From Moniliella sp. 'wahieum' (lineage: Eukaryota > Basidiomycota > Moniliellomycetes > Moniliellales > Moniliellaceae), in the NCBI GenBank assembly GCA_003971905.1, contig RSEE01000194.1, positions 1 to 27,912 of the forward strand: a stretch of 27,912 nt of DNA, in the 5' to 3' direction. This document shows, piece after piece, positions 19,120-27,912 of the stretch. Position 1 is the stretch's first letter; each line of letters begins with the position of its first letter. The notes beneath the pieces were generated by a model, which saw only the letters and a list, made by a program, of their open reading frames with translations, was not told the DNA's origin and searched no databases. The translations under genes were made by a program, and so were the position numbers.

Positions 19120-19201
19120 ATCACCATCACCATCACCATCACCATCACCATCACCATCACCATCACCATCACCATCACCATCACCATCACCATCACCATC
19201 G
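19120..19201. repeat. Hexanucleotide microsatellite (ATCACC)n
   Basis: About thirteen perfect copies. It lies just past the proposed 3' end of SWI1; if translated on the minus strand it would give Asp-Gly or Met-Val repeats. Confidence 0.95.
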
Positions 19202-19249
19202 ACATGGAGATCAACATCTGCGGCCGCGACCCGAGCCGACGCGGAACGA

Positions 19250-22200
19250 TCAGGCCTCAGGGGAGGAGGGCCAAATGCTCGCCATGCAGGACATGGTTCG
19301 TATCCCACCACGCGTCGCCGGGGGGTTTAGCGTGTCGGGCGGGCCGGGCGGCGGCGGGTCAAAGGGCGAGGCCTCACCTTCGTCGGACGAACTCAAATCC
19401 AAGCCAGCAGCGAGAAAGTCGGTGGTGCTAGGACGGGAGCCTGGGCGGGGCATGCCCGCCGCCGCTTCCAACGCCGGGGTCGCAGCACCGACACCGACTC
19501 GTCCCCGCCCGCCTCGGGCTCGAGATCCACCACATCCGCTTCAAAGTCAGGTAATTCATAATCTCAATCTCGCGTGCGGCGTGCGCGGCAGCGGCGCGCG
19601 CGGCGGTCGGGTCGTCGGCCAACGTGGGGGCCGAGGCGCTGCTGCCGCCACTGGAGGCGTTGGGACATTAGGACCGCTGGGACCGCTGGGACCGTTGGGC
19701 CCAGGGGCCCCCGTTGCCCCCCGCGTCCAGCTGGCCCACCAGCGTGCCGAGAAGTGGGCTCCCACGGCGCAGGCGGTTGGTCCTTGGTCTGGCCCAGGCT
19801 GGCCAGGGCAAAGGGGACCATGGCGGCTGGGTCCTTGGGGGAGGGTTGGACGGCTGTCGCAGCGCCGCCTGTGCCGCGCCCACGTCCGGCACGCCACGGA
19901 CGCCTTGATGCCCGACAGGGTGGAGGAGGAGGAAAACGTGGGGGAGGCAGCAGGCGAGCGCCGGGCTGGGCATCGACGAGACCGAGTGGGACGAAGCGTG
20001 TGCTCTGGCACCACGTTTCCCGCTGCCGCGGCCAGCGCATCCCCGCGGCCGCGCTTGCCACGCACCGGCACTCGTCCGGCGCCGACAGCGGCGCGGCCGG
20101 AGGCAGCATCGACGGCCCGGGGTCGAGGTCGAGGCCGAGGTCGATGGCGGCGTGGCGGCGGCCTGGTTACGCCCGCGCTTCGACACGGGCTTGCCCGGCT
20201 CGCCCTCGAGCGACGCCCGCTTCGCGGCCAGGGGCGGCGTGCCGTGCCACTGTCCGCCGCGCTGCTGTGCTGCCTGCGCCTGCGCTTGGGCGTGTGCTTT
20301 GGCCTGTGCCTGTGCTTGGGCTGGTGCCTGGGCCTGCACTTGCGCTTGGGCCTTGCTTGCGCTTGTGCGCGCGCCTGCGCTGCGCGCGGGCTTGCGCTTG
20401 GGCCTGTGCCTGAGCGCCTGCGCCTGCGCGGCCGGCAGCTGCGCCGGAACAGCCTGTCCCGCCGCGTTCGGCGGCTGCGAGGACGCTGGCGGCGGCGCCG
20501 GGGTGGCTGCGACTGCGACGGCGGGAAGCCGAGCGCGGCGCCGACGCTGGTGGTGATGTGCTGGACGTGCTCGGGCGCCTTGGCGCGGACGACCTGGATG
20601 ATGCGGCGGAGCTGGAGCATGCGCGGCTCGAGGTCGCGTAGCGGATGATAAAGATGCCCTGGGGCGCGAGGCGAATCTGTTCGCGCAACAGCAGCAGGAC
20701 TGAGCCAACTGCTTGCTAGCCAGTCCGCGCTGGTCCAGCGCCCACAGTAACGGCTGCAGCGCGCGCGCTAGCATTGTCAGTGCCGCAGCTGGCTCAGCGA
20801 AGCTACCACCTGGATCTTTTCGACTCGGGCATGTCCGAGATGGGTTGGAACGGACGCGCTTCCGCGTCCGCTGCGCCGCCTCTTCCACCATCAACGTCGC
20901 CCGACGTCCTTCCTCCACCATCTCGGGCGTAATCGTCAGTGCCGACGGCGCACCGGGCGCACCCGGTGCAGCCGTCCCGCCGGGTCCAGGCCTCGCTGCC
21001 CCTGGTGCCCCCGGTGCTCCCGGCGCTCCGACGGTGCCAGGCGCGCCATTGAGCGCCAAACCGGGGGCGGGCACAGGCTGGCGCATGGGCTGAGACGACT
21101 GGGACATGGACGGAGCAGGAGCAGGAGGGCGGCGCAAGTCCTTGCGCAAACGGCGAAGACTGAGCCTGCGGGTGGGCCTGGCTGGGCGGCCGCTGCTGGT
21201 TTGGCGGGGGCTGGTGTCGCTGTTGCTGTTGCTGTTGCGGATGCTGTTGCTGTTGCTGTTGCTGTGGTGGCAGATGTTGCTGCTGTTGTGGCGGTTGTGA
21301 TTGGTGTTGCCGTGCTGCTGCTGCTGAGTGTTGGCTGCTGGTTGCTGCTGGTGCTGTTGCTGTTGCTGTGCTGTTGTTGTGCGGCTGCTGCTGCTGAGCC
21401 AAGGCAGTTTGCTGAGCGTTCCTCAGCAAGGCATTGAACTGCTCCGGCGTGATGCTCATCGAAGCCAGCTGCTGGGGCGTGATTTGCGACAAGTTGGCCA
21501 GCTGGGCAAACGGTTGCGAGGCCTGGGTTGGAGGCTGAGGTGTGGCTGTGGTTGTGGCTGTACCTGAGCCGGAGCCGGAGCCTGTACCGACGGCGGAGCA
21601 GGAGCCGGCTCAGAGGCAGGCGGCGCGGCCGGGGAACTGATTCGACCGTCGGCCCACCTGGCCCACCTGGCCAGCTGGCTCTCGCAGCCTGCTGCTGCAG
21701 TCGCGCCGCCTGCAACATCTGGTGCTTTCGCACGACCATCTTCCACGCCTCCTCGAACGGCTTGACGTACTGCGTGTAGAGCTGGAGCAGGGCGGGTGCG
21801 ACGTGGCGCGCGGCGGGCGGGACGGTAGGTGGGCCCGGTGGGCGCGGGACGAGGTCCAAGGCCATCGCTACGCTCGGCCACGCGTCCGCCGCACTCACCG
21901 CATCCGAACCGTTGTACCCGGCCACAGTCTGGTACAGACGGAACAAGTTGACCGGCACATTGTTCACGCGCGGATCTGCCGGCCACGCCGAGCCGCGCTT
22001 GGCCAACAGTTCGGACGTGATGTGCTTGAAACGCTCCTCCGTCAGGCTCTGCCGTGTCGCCTGCAGCGTCGCGGCCATGATCTGCTGTTGCTGCGCCGGC
22101 GTCGGCGCCGGCATGGAGGCGAGCATGCCCTGGGGCGGAGTTCCCTGGCCCAGTGGGCCAGGCGTTTGGCCCTGCGCTTGGGCTGTGCTTGCGCTTGCGC

Positions 22201-22669
22201 CTGAGCCTGCGCTTGCGCCTGGACCTGCGCTTGCGCTTGCCTTGCGCTTGCGCTTGCGCTTGCGCCTGGCGAGCCAGCGTGTGGTACTGCATCACCTGCG
22301 CACGCAACGTCGAGCACATTCATCCGATCTGCGATCAGACGCTCCATCTGGCCGCGCTCCTCATTGGTCTTGGCCTGGTTGAGCTGGTCGCGTTCGCGCG
22401 AAATTTGCTGGTTGAGCTCCATCATGCGCGCATACAGCATGTTGTACTGCTGCATCGCCACCGCCGCCGTATCCGTCATGGCCGGCGACCTGCCCGGTGC
22501 TTGCGACGGCGCAGGCTGCGGCTGCGCCTGCGGTGTCATGTGCCGCGGCCGCGCGGGCTGCGCCTGCGCCTGGGCGAACTGCGAGAGCATAGGAGAGGCC
22601 GTGGGTTGGGACGACTGGGCCTGAGCTTGCGCATGTGCCTGGGCTTGCGCCTGAGCTTGTGCTTGCGCT

Positions 22670-22701
<32 letters not shown>

Positions 22702-23921
22702 GGCTTGAGCCTGGGCTTGGGCTTGGGCTTGGGCTTGGGCCAGCGCCTGTGCCTGCGTTTGCGCCTGCTGAGCATGCCGGCCAACGTCAGTGTCAGTGCG
22801 GCGGGGGAGAAAGACAAGACAGAGACAGAAGGAGGACGTACCGCTCGCTGTAAGTTAGCGCTGTTGGAAAGCCAAGCGGCCAACGGCGTGCTGTTCTGGC
22901 CCAGAGGCAGCGCGGGCGTCTGGCTCGGCGTGGCCTGTTGCTGGGTCGGAGTGCCGAGCTGGCTCGAGAGCGCAGCAAACGGATTGGAGCTCGGGTCGGA
23001 CGACGCGGCGGCCGCGGCGGGGCATTGTTGGGATTGGGATTCGCATTGGGATTCGCATTGGGATTGGCATTGGCACTGGGATGGCCTGGGCCTGGGCCCG
23101 GGGCGGCGGCCGTGCCCGCCCGCTGCGCCAGGAAGGACATGTTGCTCGCGGCGAGGTTGGAGGCGAACGACTGGGCTGGCGCTGCGGCGTGGGCAGCTGG
23201 GCCTGGGCCTGGGCCGGCGCGGGCTGCGGGGTGCGGTGCGCAGCAGGCGAGGGCGACTGGCCGGCGGTTACGGCCTGCGACGCGTGCAGCTGCTGCTGTT
23301 GCTGTTGCTGCTGCTGCGCGGCGGCAGCCCAGGGCGAGCCCAGCATCTGCGCCGGATTGACCGTCGGCGTGGCATGCATCGCGCCCGCACCTGCGCCCGG
23401 AGCAGAAGGCATGCTGGACGCCGTCGGCATCCCGGGCATGCCCATCGTCGCAGCAGGCGTGCCGAGGCCAGGCGCAAAACGCCGCCTGCTGCTGCTGGCG
23501 CTGGCGCAGCTGCTGGAGAAGCAGCTGCTGCTGGTGGGGCGCAAGCTGGGTGCCGGGCGGGAGCCCCATCATGGCGGCAAACAGGGCGGGGTTGGGGAGT
23601 GTCTGCTGTTGCGGTGTTGTGTTGTTGTGTTGTTGTTGTTGCTGTTGTTGTGTTGCTGTTGCAGTTGTTGTTGTTGTTGTTGTGCTGCTGTTGCGTGCTT
23701 GCTGTTGCGCTTGCTGCTGGGCTGGAGCTGGACGAAGGCATGCCGGCCGAGAGACCCGACAGGACCGAGGCAAAGTCGGGTGGGACTGCGGCGGCCGAGG
23801 GCCACTGGCTCGAGGGCGGCTGGTACATGGTTGGGGGGGGGGTGGCGTTGGTGGTGCCGGGGCCAGTGCCCGTGGCGGCAGGCGGGAAGAGGGAGAAGGG
23901 GTAGGCGGGCGGCTGGGCCAT
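19250..23921 (-). CDS. SWI1: SWI1/ARID-domain subunit of the SWI/SNF chromatin remodeller
   Basis: The start ATG (23919-23921) lies in GCCGCCATGG and gives [14 protein letters not shown]. The recognisable domain is an ARID at about 21740-22040: [16 protein letters not shown], then [33 protein letters not shown] and [23 protein letters not shown] domains bind DNA, and Swi1/ARID1 is the ARID subunit of SWI/SNF. Before it are Gln/Asn/Thr runs (23600-23720), a poly-Gln stretch near 23290-23315, Ala-Gln dipeptides (22600-22760), and a coiled-coil-like helix ([20 protein letters not shown], about 22410). After it come a Gln-rich tract (21200-21420), a Pro/Gly-rich linker, conserved-looking helices near 20750 ([20 protein letters not shown]) and 20670-20560 ([29 protein letters not shown]), more Ala-Gln repeats, and an acidic tail ([16 protein letters not shown]). 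One clear intron is at 22768-22841. Frequent frame changes make the C-terminal limit a guess. Confidence 0.7.
21200..21425. repeat. Glutamine-rich CAG/CAA tract in SWI1
   Basis: CTG/TTG runs on the plus strand encode Gln-rich sequence, mixed with Pro, His and Ala, on the minus strand. A smaller poly-Gln stretch is at about 23290-23315. Confidence 0.85.
22600..22760. repeat. Ala-Gln coding repeat (GCCTGA/GCTTGG hexamers)
   Basis: About 25 imperfect hexamers that encode alternating Ala-Gln on the minus strand within SWI1. Related hexamers recur at 22160-22265 and 20270-20410. Confidence 0.85.
22768..22841 (-). other. Intron of SWI1
   Basis: Donor GTACGT, branch CACTGACA, acceptor GCTCAG; 74 nt. 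It sits just before the long Ala-Gln repeat. Confidence 0.75.
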
Positions 23922-24779
23922 GGCGGCACAAAGTGATCAGCGATCACACAGTCTACGGCAGCGCGCTCATGGGCTGGCGCAGGCGGGGGGCAGGGAGGAG
24001 CAGCAGCAGGCAGCCAGGTGCGCGGTAGGGGTGGTGGTGGTGGGGTGGTTGGTGGCGGTGGTGGGGACGGTGGTGGCGGGGAGGCGCGGGCGGTGGCGGG
24101 GACGGCCGTGGCGGTGGTGGAGAGCGCTCTGGCGATGGCGACGGCAACCACCTGGAAGAGACGACGACGCGCCCAAAACGCCGACGAGATGCGGCCGCGC
24201 GGGGAGCTCTGACCGGTGACACCCCGTCACCCATCCCCGTCCCCTCACTCCGTGCCCACACAATACCCCCACCGCGCCAGTGTCCCCGCCTTGTGTCTTA
24301 CGTAACACAGCTCGCAACCCTACCCACCGCCGGCCGCACAAGGCCAGTGTGTGACGCGATGGCCTGCACCCACACAGGCGCCATGCCGTGCAGGGGAGCG
24401 GCCGGCGCGAGGGCGCCCTGGTGCTGCCGCGGGGCGTGTGCCCAGTCACTAGTCACTAGTCACTTGAGCCTGCAGAGGGACGCGTGACGCGTGACCAGTC
24501 CGTCCCCTAACCGCAGCGCTACTCGAGCGGAACAGCGTGTCTGCGTTCCGCCCGGGTGCGCCTGTCGTTTAACGTTTAATTAAACGTGTAACCAACGCTG
24601 TCTGCTGCGACACCTCCACCGAATCCACTACGACACCCCCCAACAACGATGTACGAACAACATCAAACAAACAACAATACAAGCCCTAACCACTACTCGC
24701 AACCAGGGCAAGCGGGCAGAGCTAAGCGCGCCCTCGCTCGCGCCCACGGGCCCATCCAGCTCTGGGTAAAGGTGTGGGT
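23922..24779. other. Intergenic region between SWI1 and the bZIP gene
   Basis: This holds the SWI1 promoter and the bZIP gene 3' region. The first 250 bp are GTGG-rich, followed by CACCCC-like words; there is a heptamer repeat (24443-24467), and the A/T-rich word GTTTAACGTTTAATTAAACG lies near 24568. I see no gene. Confidence 0.5.
24443..24467. repeat. Heptamer tandem repeat (CACTAGT)n
   Basis: Three and a half copies of CAGTCACTAGT-type heptamers in the SWI1 upstream region. Confidence 0.9.
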
Positions 24780-26130
24780 CTAGCGGGGGGTCAGCACACG
24801 CATCCGCACACGCGTCCGCGTCCACGCAGGCAGCCACGGCACCGACGCGTCCCACCCAAGCGGCAACGGCAACGGCAACGGCAACGGCACCGACGCGTCG
24901 CAACCCACCGGCGAGCCAGGCAAGCTCTCGAGCGGCATGAGCCACGTGTCGATCCACGGCTGCGCGTCCGGTCCTGGGCAAGACCAAGTGTGCTGCGACG
25001 AGGGCAGGGAGCCTCCAGTGTCCGTCGTGGTGGCCGGGCATGGTTCCTGCTCCGCGTCCTCCACGTCCAGCATGAGCGCGGCCAACGTCTCGGGCGGAGA
25101 GAGAAGCACGTTGGCGGTGTCGGATGAGGCTGGAGCTGGTGCCGAAGCTGGGGCCGGGACGGGAGGTGGGACCAGAGTCGGGCTAGCGCCGCGGGGAACA
25201 ACGACGCGAGGTCAAGCGGGGTGGGCAAAGTGGTGGCTGAGCAGGACGGCGTCGTGGGCCGCAGCGGCACGGGCGTCGAGGGCGAGGGAAGAGCGCTCGC
25301 AGCGGGAGATCGCCTTCACTGCAGGAAGGCGAGCGCTCAATTCCGACGTCTCGGGCCCGGCCGAAGCAGCGCAGGGCACGTCGCGGTCAGCCTTATCCCG
25401 GTCCGATGCTGGTGGTGCTGGTGCCGATGCCGATGCTGGCGTCGCAGGTGGCGCGGGGGCCGTGCTGGACGCAGCTGACGAGCCGGGGCTGGCCCACACG
25501 CGGGCAAGACGTGCGTGGTGGGATTGGCGAGGGTTAGATGTGGAGGAAAGAGGGGAGGCTGTGGGGCTGGTGCTGGGTCTGGTGGAGACGAGCTTCTCGC
25601 CTTCGGGGGGAGCGGAAGCGGAAGAGCAGCAGCGGGAACGGGGACGGGAACGGTCGGATCGAGGGGTACCGGACCTGGCTGGCCGACGGCAGCGACATAG
25701 GCCGCTACCTGACGCAACGTGTGCCGTGCGTCGTCCGTAGCGTTCGCGCCAAGCAGCACGCCAATCGTGTGGAACCGAGTCTCGTAGTCCTGCAGCTGTG
25801 CCACAGCTCAGCCTGGTCTGCGACAACTGCGCGTGCTGCCGCTCCAGCTGCGACACATAGTTCTTCTTCTTGTCGCGGCTGGCCTGGGCCGACAGGCGGT
25901 TGCGCGCCGGCGCCTCCAAGCGCGCTGCCGGTCCGGCGTAAGCACCTTCGGCCGTTTGCTCCCCGCGGTCAGGGTGGTCTGGGGGGATCGTCGGGGACCA
26001 GAGGCGGAGTGGGCCGCTTGCGTGCCCGGCCGGCTTCGGGGAGGCCGAAGCAGAGGGTGAGAGGAAGAAGCCGAGGCGAGGCCGAAGCCAGCGCAGCAAG
26101 CCCGTCTGTGTCGGTGGCCACCGCGGACAT
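24780..26130 (-). CDS. HAC1/XBP1-like bZIP transcription factor of the unfolded protein response
   Basis: Hac1/XBP1 proteins activate ER-stress genes and are switched on when Ire1 splices their mRNA. The start ATG (26128-26130) gives MSAVATDTDGLAAL. The basic region reads SKRPKVLTPDRQ, then RNRLSAQASRDKKKNYVSQL; the N-R-x-x-A-Q-x-x-R-D-x-K-K order is closer to XBP1/HAC1 than to Gcn4 or Yap. A leucine zipper follows (QLERQHAQLSQ, then AQLQDYETRFHTI in another frame). Later comes PPEGEKLVSTRPS, then a frame that ends at a TGA (25212-25214) after LLSHHFAHPA. Twin Ire1-type hairpins lie about 80-120 bp before that TGA. The frame reached after removing the 19 nt bypasses it with LPTPLDLASLFPAALA. 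One more frame change leads into an acidic end (ETLAALMLDVEDAEQE), stopping at 24780. Frameshifts lie near 25940-26000, 25810 and 25620. The bZIP call is strong; the UPR role rests on the hairpins plus family resemblance. Confidence 0.72.
24862..24892. repeat. Hexanucleotide repeat (GGCAAC)n
   Basis: About five copies near the 3' end of the bZIP gene; on the minus strand they read as a Pro-Leu repeat in the frame ending at 24780. Confidence 0.9.
25293..25313 (-). promoter_or_regulatory. Ire1-type splice-site hairpin, downstream site
   Basis: Loop CCGCTGC (25299-25305) fits CNGCNGN. The stem is CTC/GAG next to the loop, then a two-base bulge (AT), then GCG/CGC. Cleavage is expected between 25303 and 25302. 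It is less stable than the first hairpin and shares three bases with it. Confidence 0.6.
25303..25321 (-). other. Putative 19-nt unconventional (Ire1/tRNA-ligase) intron
   Basis: Bases between the two predicted Ire1 cuts, beginning CAG and ending CCG. The length is not a multiple of three, so removal changes the frame and skips the TGA at 25212-25214. There is no GT-AG border. Given base-calling errors nearby, the true length could be off by one. Confidence 0.6.
25310..25332 (-). promoter_or_regulatory. Ire1-type splice-site hairpin, upstream site
   Basis: On the transcript strand an 8-bp perfect stem (TCGCCTTC with GAAGGCGA) closes a seven-base loop CTGCAGT. The loop fits CNGCNGN, the sequence and size cut by Ire1 in HAC1/XBP1 mRNA. 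Cleavage is expected after the third loop base, between 25322 and 25321. Confidence 0.75.
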
Positions 26131-26149
26131 GGGGGTGGGCGGAGTGACG

Positions 26150-26178
26150 ATGGCGGTGGCGGTGGCGGTGGCGGTGGC
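26150..26178. repeat. Hexanucleotide repeat (GGTGGC)n
   Basis: Nearly five copies just upstream of the bZIP start codon, so it would fall in the mRNA leader or core promoter. Confidence 0.9.
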
Positions 26179-26215
26179 GAGAAAAAAAGAAAAGGGCGGG
26201 GAAAGAGAAAGGCGG

Positions 26216-26224
26216 TGACGTGGC
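26216..26224 (+). promoter_or_regulatory. UPRE-like element TGACGTGGC
   Basis: TGACGTGG is the core bound by XBP1/ATF6 in animals and resembles fungal Hac1 sites. It lies about 86 bp upstream of the bZIP start codon, so it may allow autoregulation. Confidence 0.5.
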
Positions 26225-26309
26225 ACCTGTTTCAGAGGGGGCGCAGCGCAGCGCCAACGTCCCCCGCAGGCCGACGGTCCACACAGCGCCCGTGCCTGGC
26301 TGCTGCCGG

Positions 26310-26319
26310 GCCACGTGGC
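26310..26319. promoter_or_regulatory. Palindrome GCCACGTGGC (E-box/ACGT core)
   Basis: A 10-bp perfect palindrome around CACGTG about 180 bp upstream of the bZIP ATG. It could be bound by a bHLH (Cbf1-like) or an ACGT-core bZIP protein. Confidence 0.45.
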
Positions 26320-27062
26320 ACAACCTAGCCCCTGCTTTCGAGGGGGAGAGCGACGGCGTGAAGGGACACTGCGCCTGTGCTGCGCGGCTGGTGCAGCGGG
26401 GGGGGCACTGTCCCTGTCGGGGGAAGTGCGAGCTGCCCATCCAGCCGCGGCCAGGATAACCGGTAACCCAACAGAGGCTGTCGATGGCCAGCGGAGGCGA
26501 TACTCGACGCGCCCGTTGGATGAGACAGAAGTCTGCGCGAGACGCTGCGCTACCCATTCTCGAGGAGAGGAGGCAAGAGGCGAGAGAGGAGAACGGAGTG
26601 CTGTGCACACTACATACTGTGGTTGGGAGTGCTGGCGTTGGCGTTGTGGCGCAGCGTCACAGAAAAAAAAACGAACCTGGCTGAGCAGATGGCAACATGG
26701 CAACACGCAGGCCAGAAAAGCCAAAGAAGGATCTGTCTAGGACGGTGGGAGTGTGGCATGCGATTAATGATTCCTGCCAGTGTGGCTTCGTCGGGGGCTT
26801 GGCAGAACGGTGGACCCAGCCGTGTGAAACAGCCGATGGGGGAATAGGTTAGTCTGGTCCACGTGATGGACAAGCGGAGGATGCCGAGGATAGGCGAGGG
26901 CGTGCTGAGGGGGGCATGAATGGGAGGAGGCCAAGGCGCACAACACGTGTCTTCGCGTCCATGTGGCGGGGAGGGCGGAGGACATGGGGCGCGAGCAGAA
27001 GAGGGTGTGGACAAGCAACGCATGGCGGGGCAGGAAATACGTAGGGTAGGCCTGGATAATCG

Positions 27063-27082
27063 ATGATGATGATGATGATGAG
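27063..27082. repeat. Trinucleotide repeat (GAT)n
   Basis: Six GAT units followed by GAGGAT words to about 27098, intergenic. Confidence 0.9.
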
Positions 27083-27329
27083 GATGAGGATGATGTCTGA
27101 TGAGGATAATCCTGCGCCTGATAGCAGGCGCTAACAAAAACACTGCCCCCTGCCGCCCTGCGTGGGTGCTCGCAGCCGAGGCCCAGTGTGGGGCAGCGGC
27201 GCTGGGCCTGCACACTGGCGCCGTGCCGCAGGCTACCGCATGGGCCAGCGTCCCATCCATGCCAGCCCAACACAGCACTCTGCGCGTGGGTATTATCCGC
27301 GTCGCCATGGCCATTGGGAGTGTCAATGG

Positions 27330-27362
27330 CATTGTCATCGCCATCGCCATCGCCATCGCCAC
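27330..27362. repeat. Hexanucleotide repeat (CATCGC)n
   Basis: About five copies in the presumed leader of the last gene, followed by CACCACCAT words. Confidence 0.9.
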
Positions 27363-27433
27363 ACACCACCACCATACCATCTCCACCACCACCTTCTCCA
27401 TCACCACACTACTCTCCTCCCCCCCCCCGCGCC

Positions 27434-27912
27434 ATGCCTGGCCACGCGCCCGCGTTCAGCCAAACCACCACCGCCTCCGCCTCCGCCTTCACCCCCTCTG
27501 ACGCCTTCTCCCTCCACAGCCTCAAGCCCGCGCCCGAAGAGCACAGCATGCGCATCCTCGAGCCCCATCTCGTCGTGCTCGACGCTGAGCCGCCCGCCTC
27601 GCGCACCGATCTCGAAAGCGACGATAAGACCCGCCCTGTGCCCTCCAGCCGTGCCGCCAGCTGGCGAGTCCGACCCGACGCGACCGCCCAGTCTCAACTA
27701 CGATGGCGTGCCCGTCGTCTTCCTTTGGCCTGAACAGTGCGTATGCCCCCTCTCGCCCTCCTGCGCCACCGTCCCCCTGCTGACACCCACCGTGCTGGCC
27801 TCCCACAGTCTTGGCCCTGGTCTTTTCAATGCCATCTGCCCAACATTATCTTCTACGTCCTTCTACCATGGGGATACGGACCACATTGCCGTGGCGACAA
27901 CAGCAGTACGCA
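27434..27912 (+). CDS. Unrecognised protein, 5' part only (runs off the window)
   Basis: The ATG at 27434-27436 (CGCGCCATGCC) starts MPGHAPAFSQTTT, then a Ser/Thr-rich segment and MRILEPHLVVLDAEPP. The frame shifts by one near 27640 into GESDPTRPPSLNYDG and VPVVFLWPE. A good intron (27737-27808) then leads to LGPGLFNAICPTLS and STSFYHGDTDHIAVA. The codon use and the intron make a real gene likely, but I do not recognise the family. It is divergent from the bZIP gene. Confidence 0.55.
27737..27808 (+). other. Intron of the last gene
   Basis: Donor GTGCGTATG, branch GCTGACAC, acceptor CTCCCACAG; 72 nt. Removal keeps the frame open to the window end. Confidence 0.75.

Larger units (their letters stand above)
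18148..19249. other. Intergenic region between the doubtful ORF and SWI1
   Basis: I see no supported gene. Content: a heptamer repeat (18150-18178), a C/T-rich stretch to about 18620, a purine-rich G/A tract at 18840-18960, and an ATCACC microsatellite at 19120-19201. A short plus-strand frame from the ATG at 18184 stops after 20 codons. Confidence 0.5.
26131..27433. other. Divergent intergenic region between the bZIP gene and the last gene
   Basis: These 1.3 kb separate two divergent genes. They contain the bZIP promoter elements at 26216-26224 and 26310-26319 and several microsatellites. Open frames (such as 26610-27407 minus) look non-coding. A long 5' leader for either gene is possible. 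Confidence 0.5.

Noticed and set aside
22153..23904. 583-codon plus-strand ORF opposite SWI1
   Set aside because: It is a Leu/Arg/Gly-rich mirror of the Gln/Ala-rich minus-strand gene; the minus strand has the ARID, the coiled coil and the Kozak start.
25299..25305. Other CNGCNGN words nearby (for example CAGCTGC at about 25470) as Ire1 sites
   Set aside because: They lack a pairing stem next to the loop; only the two reported sites have one.

Overview
This is the left end of a eukaryotic chromosome, almost certainly fungal and probably basidiomycete. Bases 1-24 are CCCTAA (TTAGGG on the other strand) telomere repeats. The genes behind them are GC-rich, carry short introns (48-120 nt) with GTACGT/GTATGT donors and CTGAC/CTAAC branch sites, and include fungal families (Rxt3, a SWI1/ARID protein, peroxisomal amine oxidase, a Hac1/XBP1-type bZIP). 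I cannot name the species.

Layout. 19-2667 (-): an F-box protein gene that runs into the telomere. 2668-6205: gene-poor subtelomeric DNA. 6206-8060 (-): a MOSC, flavin/NAD reductase and [2Fe-2S] ferredoxin fusion. 8893-11422 (-): a copper amine oxidase ending in SKL. 13157-14593 (-): an Rxt3-like Rpd3L histone deacetylase subunit. 14752-17290 (+): SRP68, divergent from Rxt3 across a 158-bp promoter. 17503-18147 (-): a doubtful unrecognised gene. 19250-23921 (-): a SWI1/ARID SWI/SNF subunit full of Gln and Ala-Gln tracts. 24780-26130 (-): a bZIP gene resembling XBP1/HAC1. 27434 to the window end (+): the start of an unrecognised gene.

The most interesting locus is the bZIP gene. Its minus strand holds two adjacent hairpins whose seven-base loops (CTGCAGT and CCGCTGC) both fit the Ire1 recognition loop CNGCNGN. 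Cutting both would remove 19 nt, change the reading frame and bypass an in-frame TGA at 25212-25214. That is the HAC1/XBP1 unconventional splicing switch of the unfolded protein response. A TGACGTGGC element lies about 86 bp upstream of the start codon, and a palindromic GCTGACGTCAGC lies in the SRP68/RXT3 promoter.

Caution: almost every conserved gene is broken by one-base frameshifts, many at short homopolymers, and the conserved protein continues in the next frame. Defects in so many unrelated housekeeping genes point to consensus errors in a long-read assembly rather than real pseudogenes. Gene spans below are therefore outer limits, not clean reading frames.
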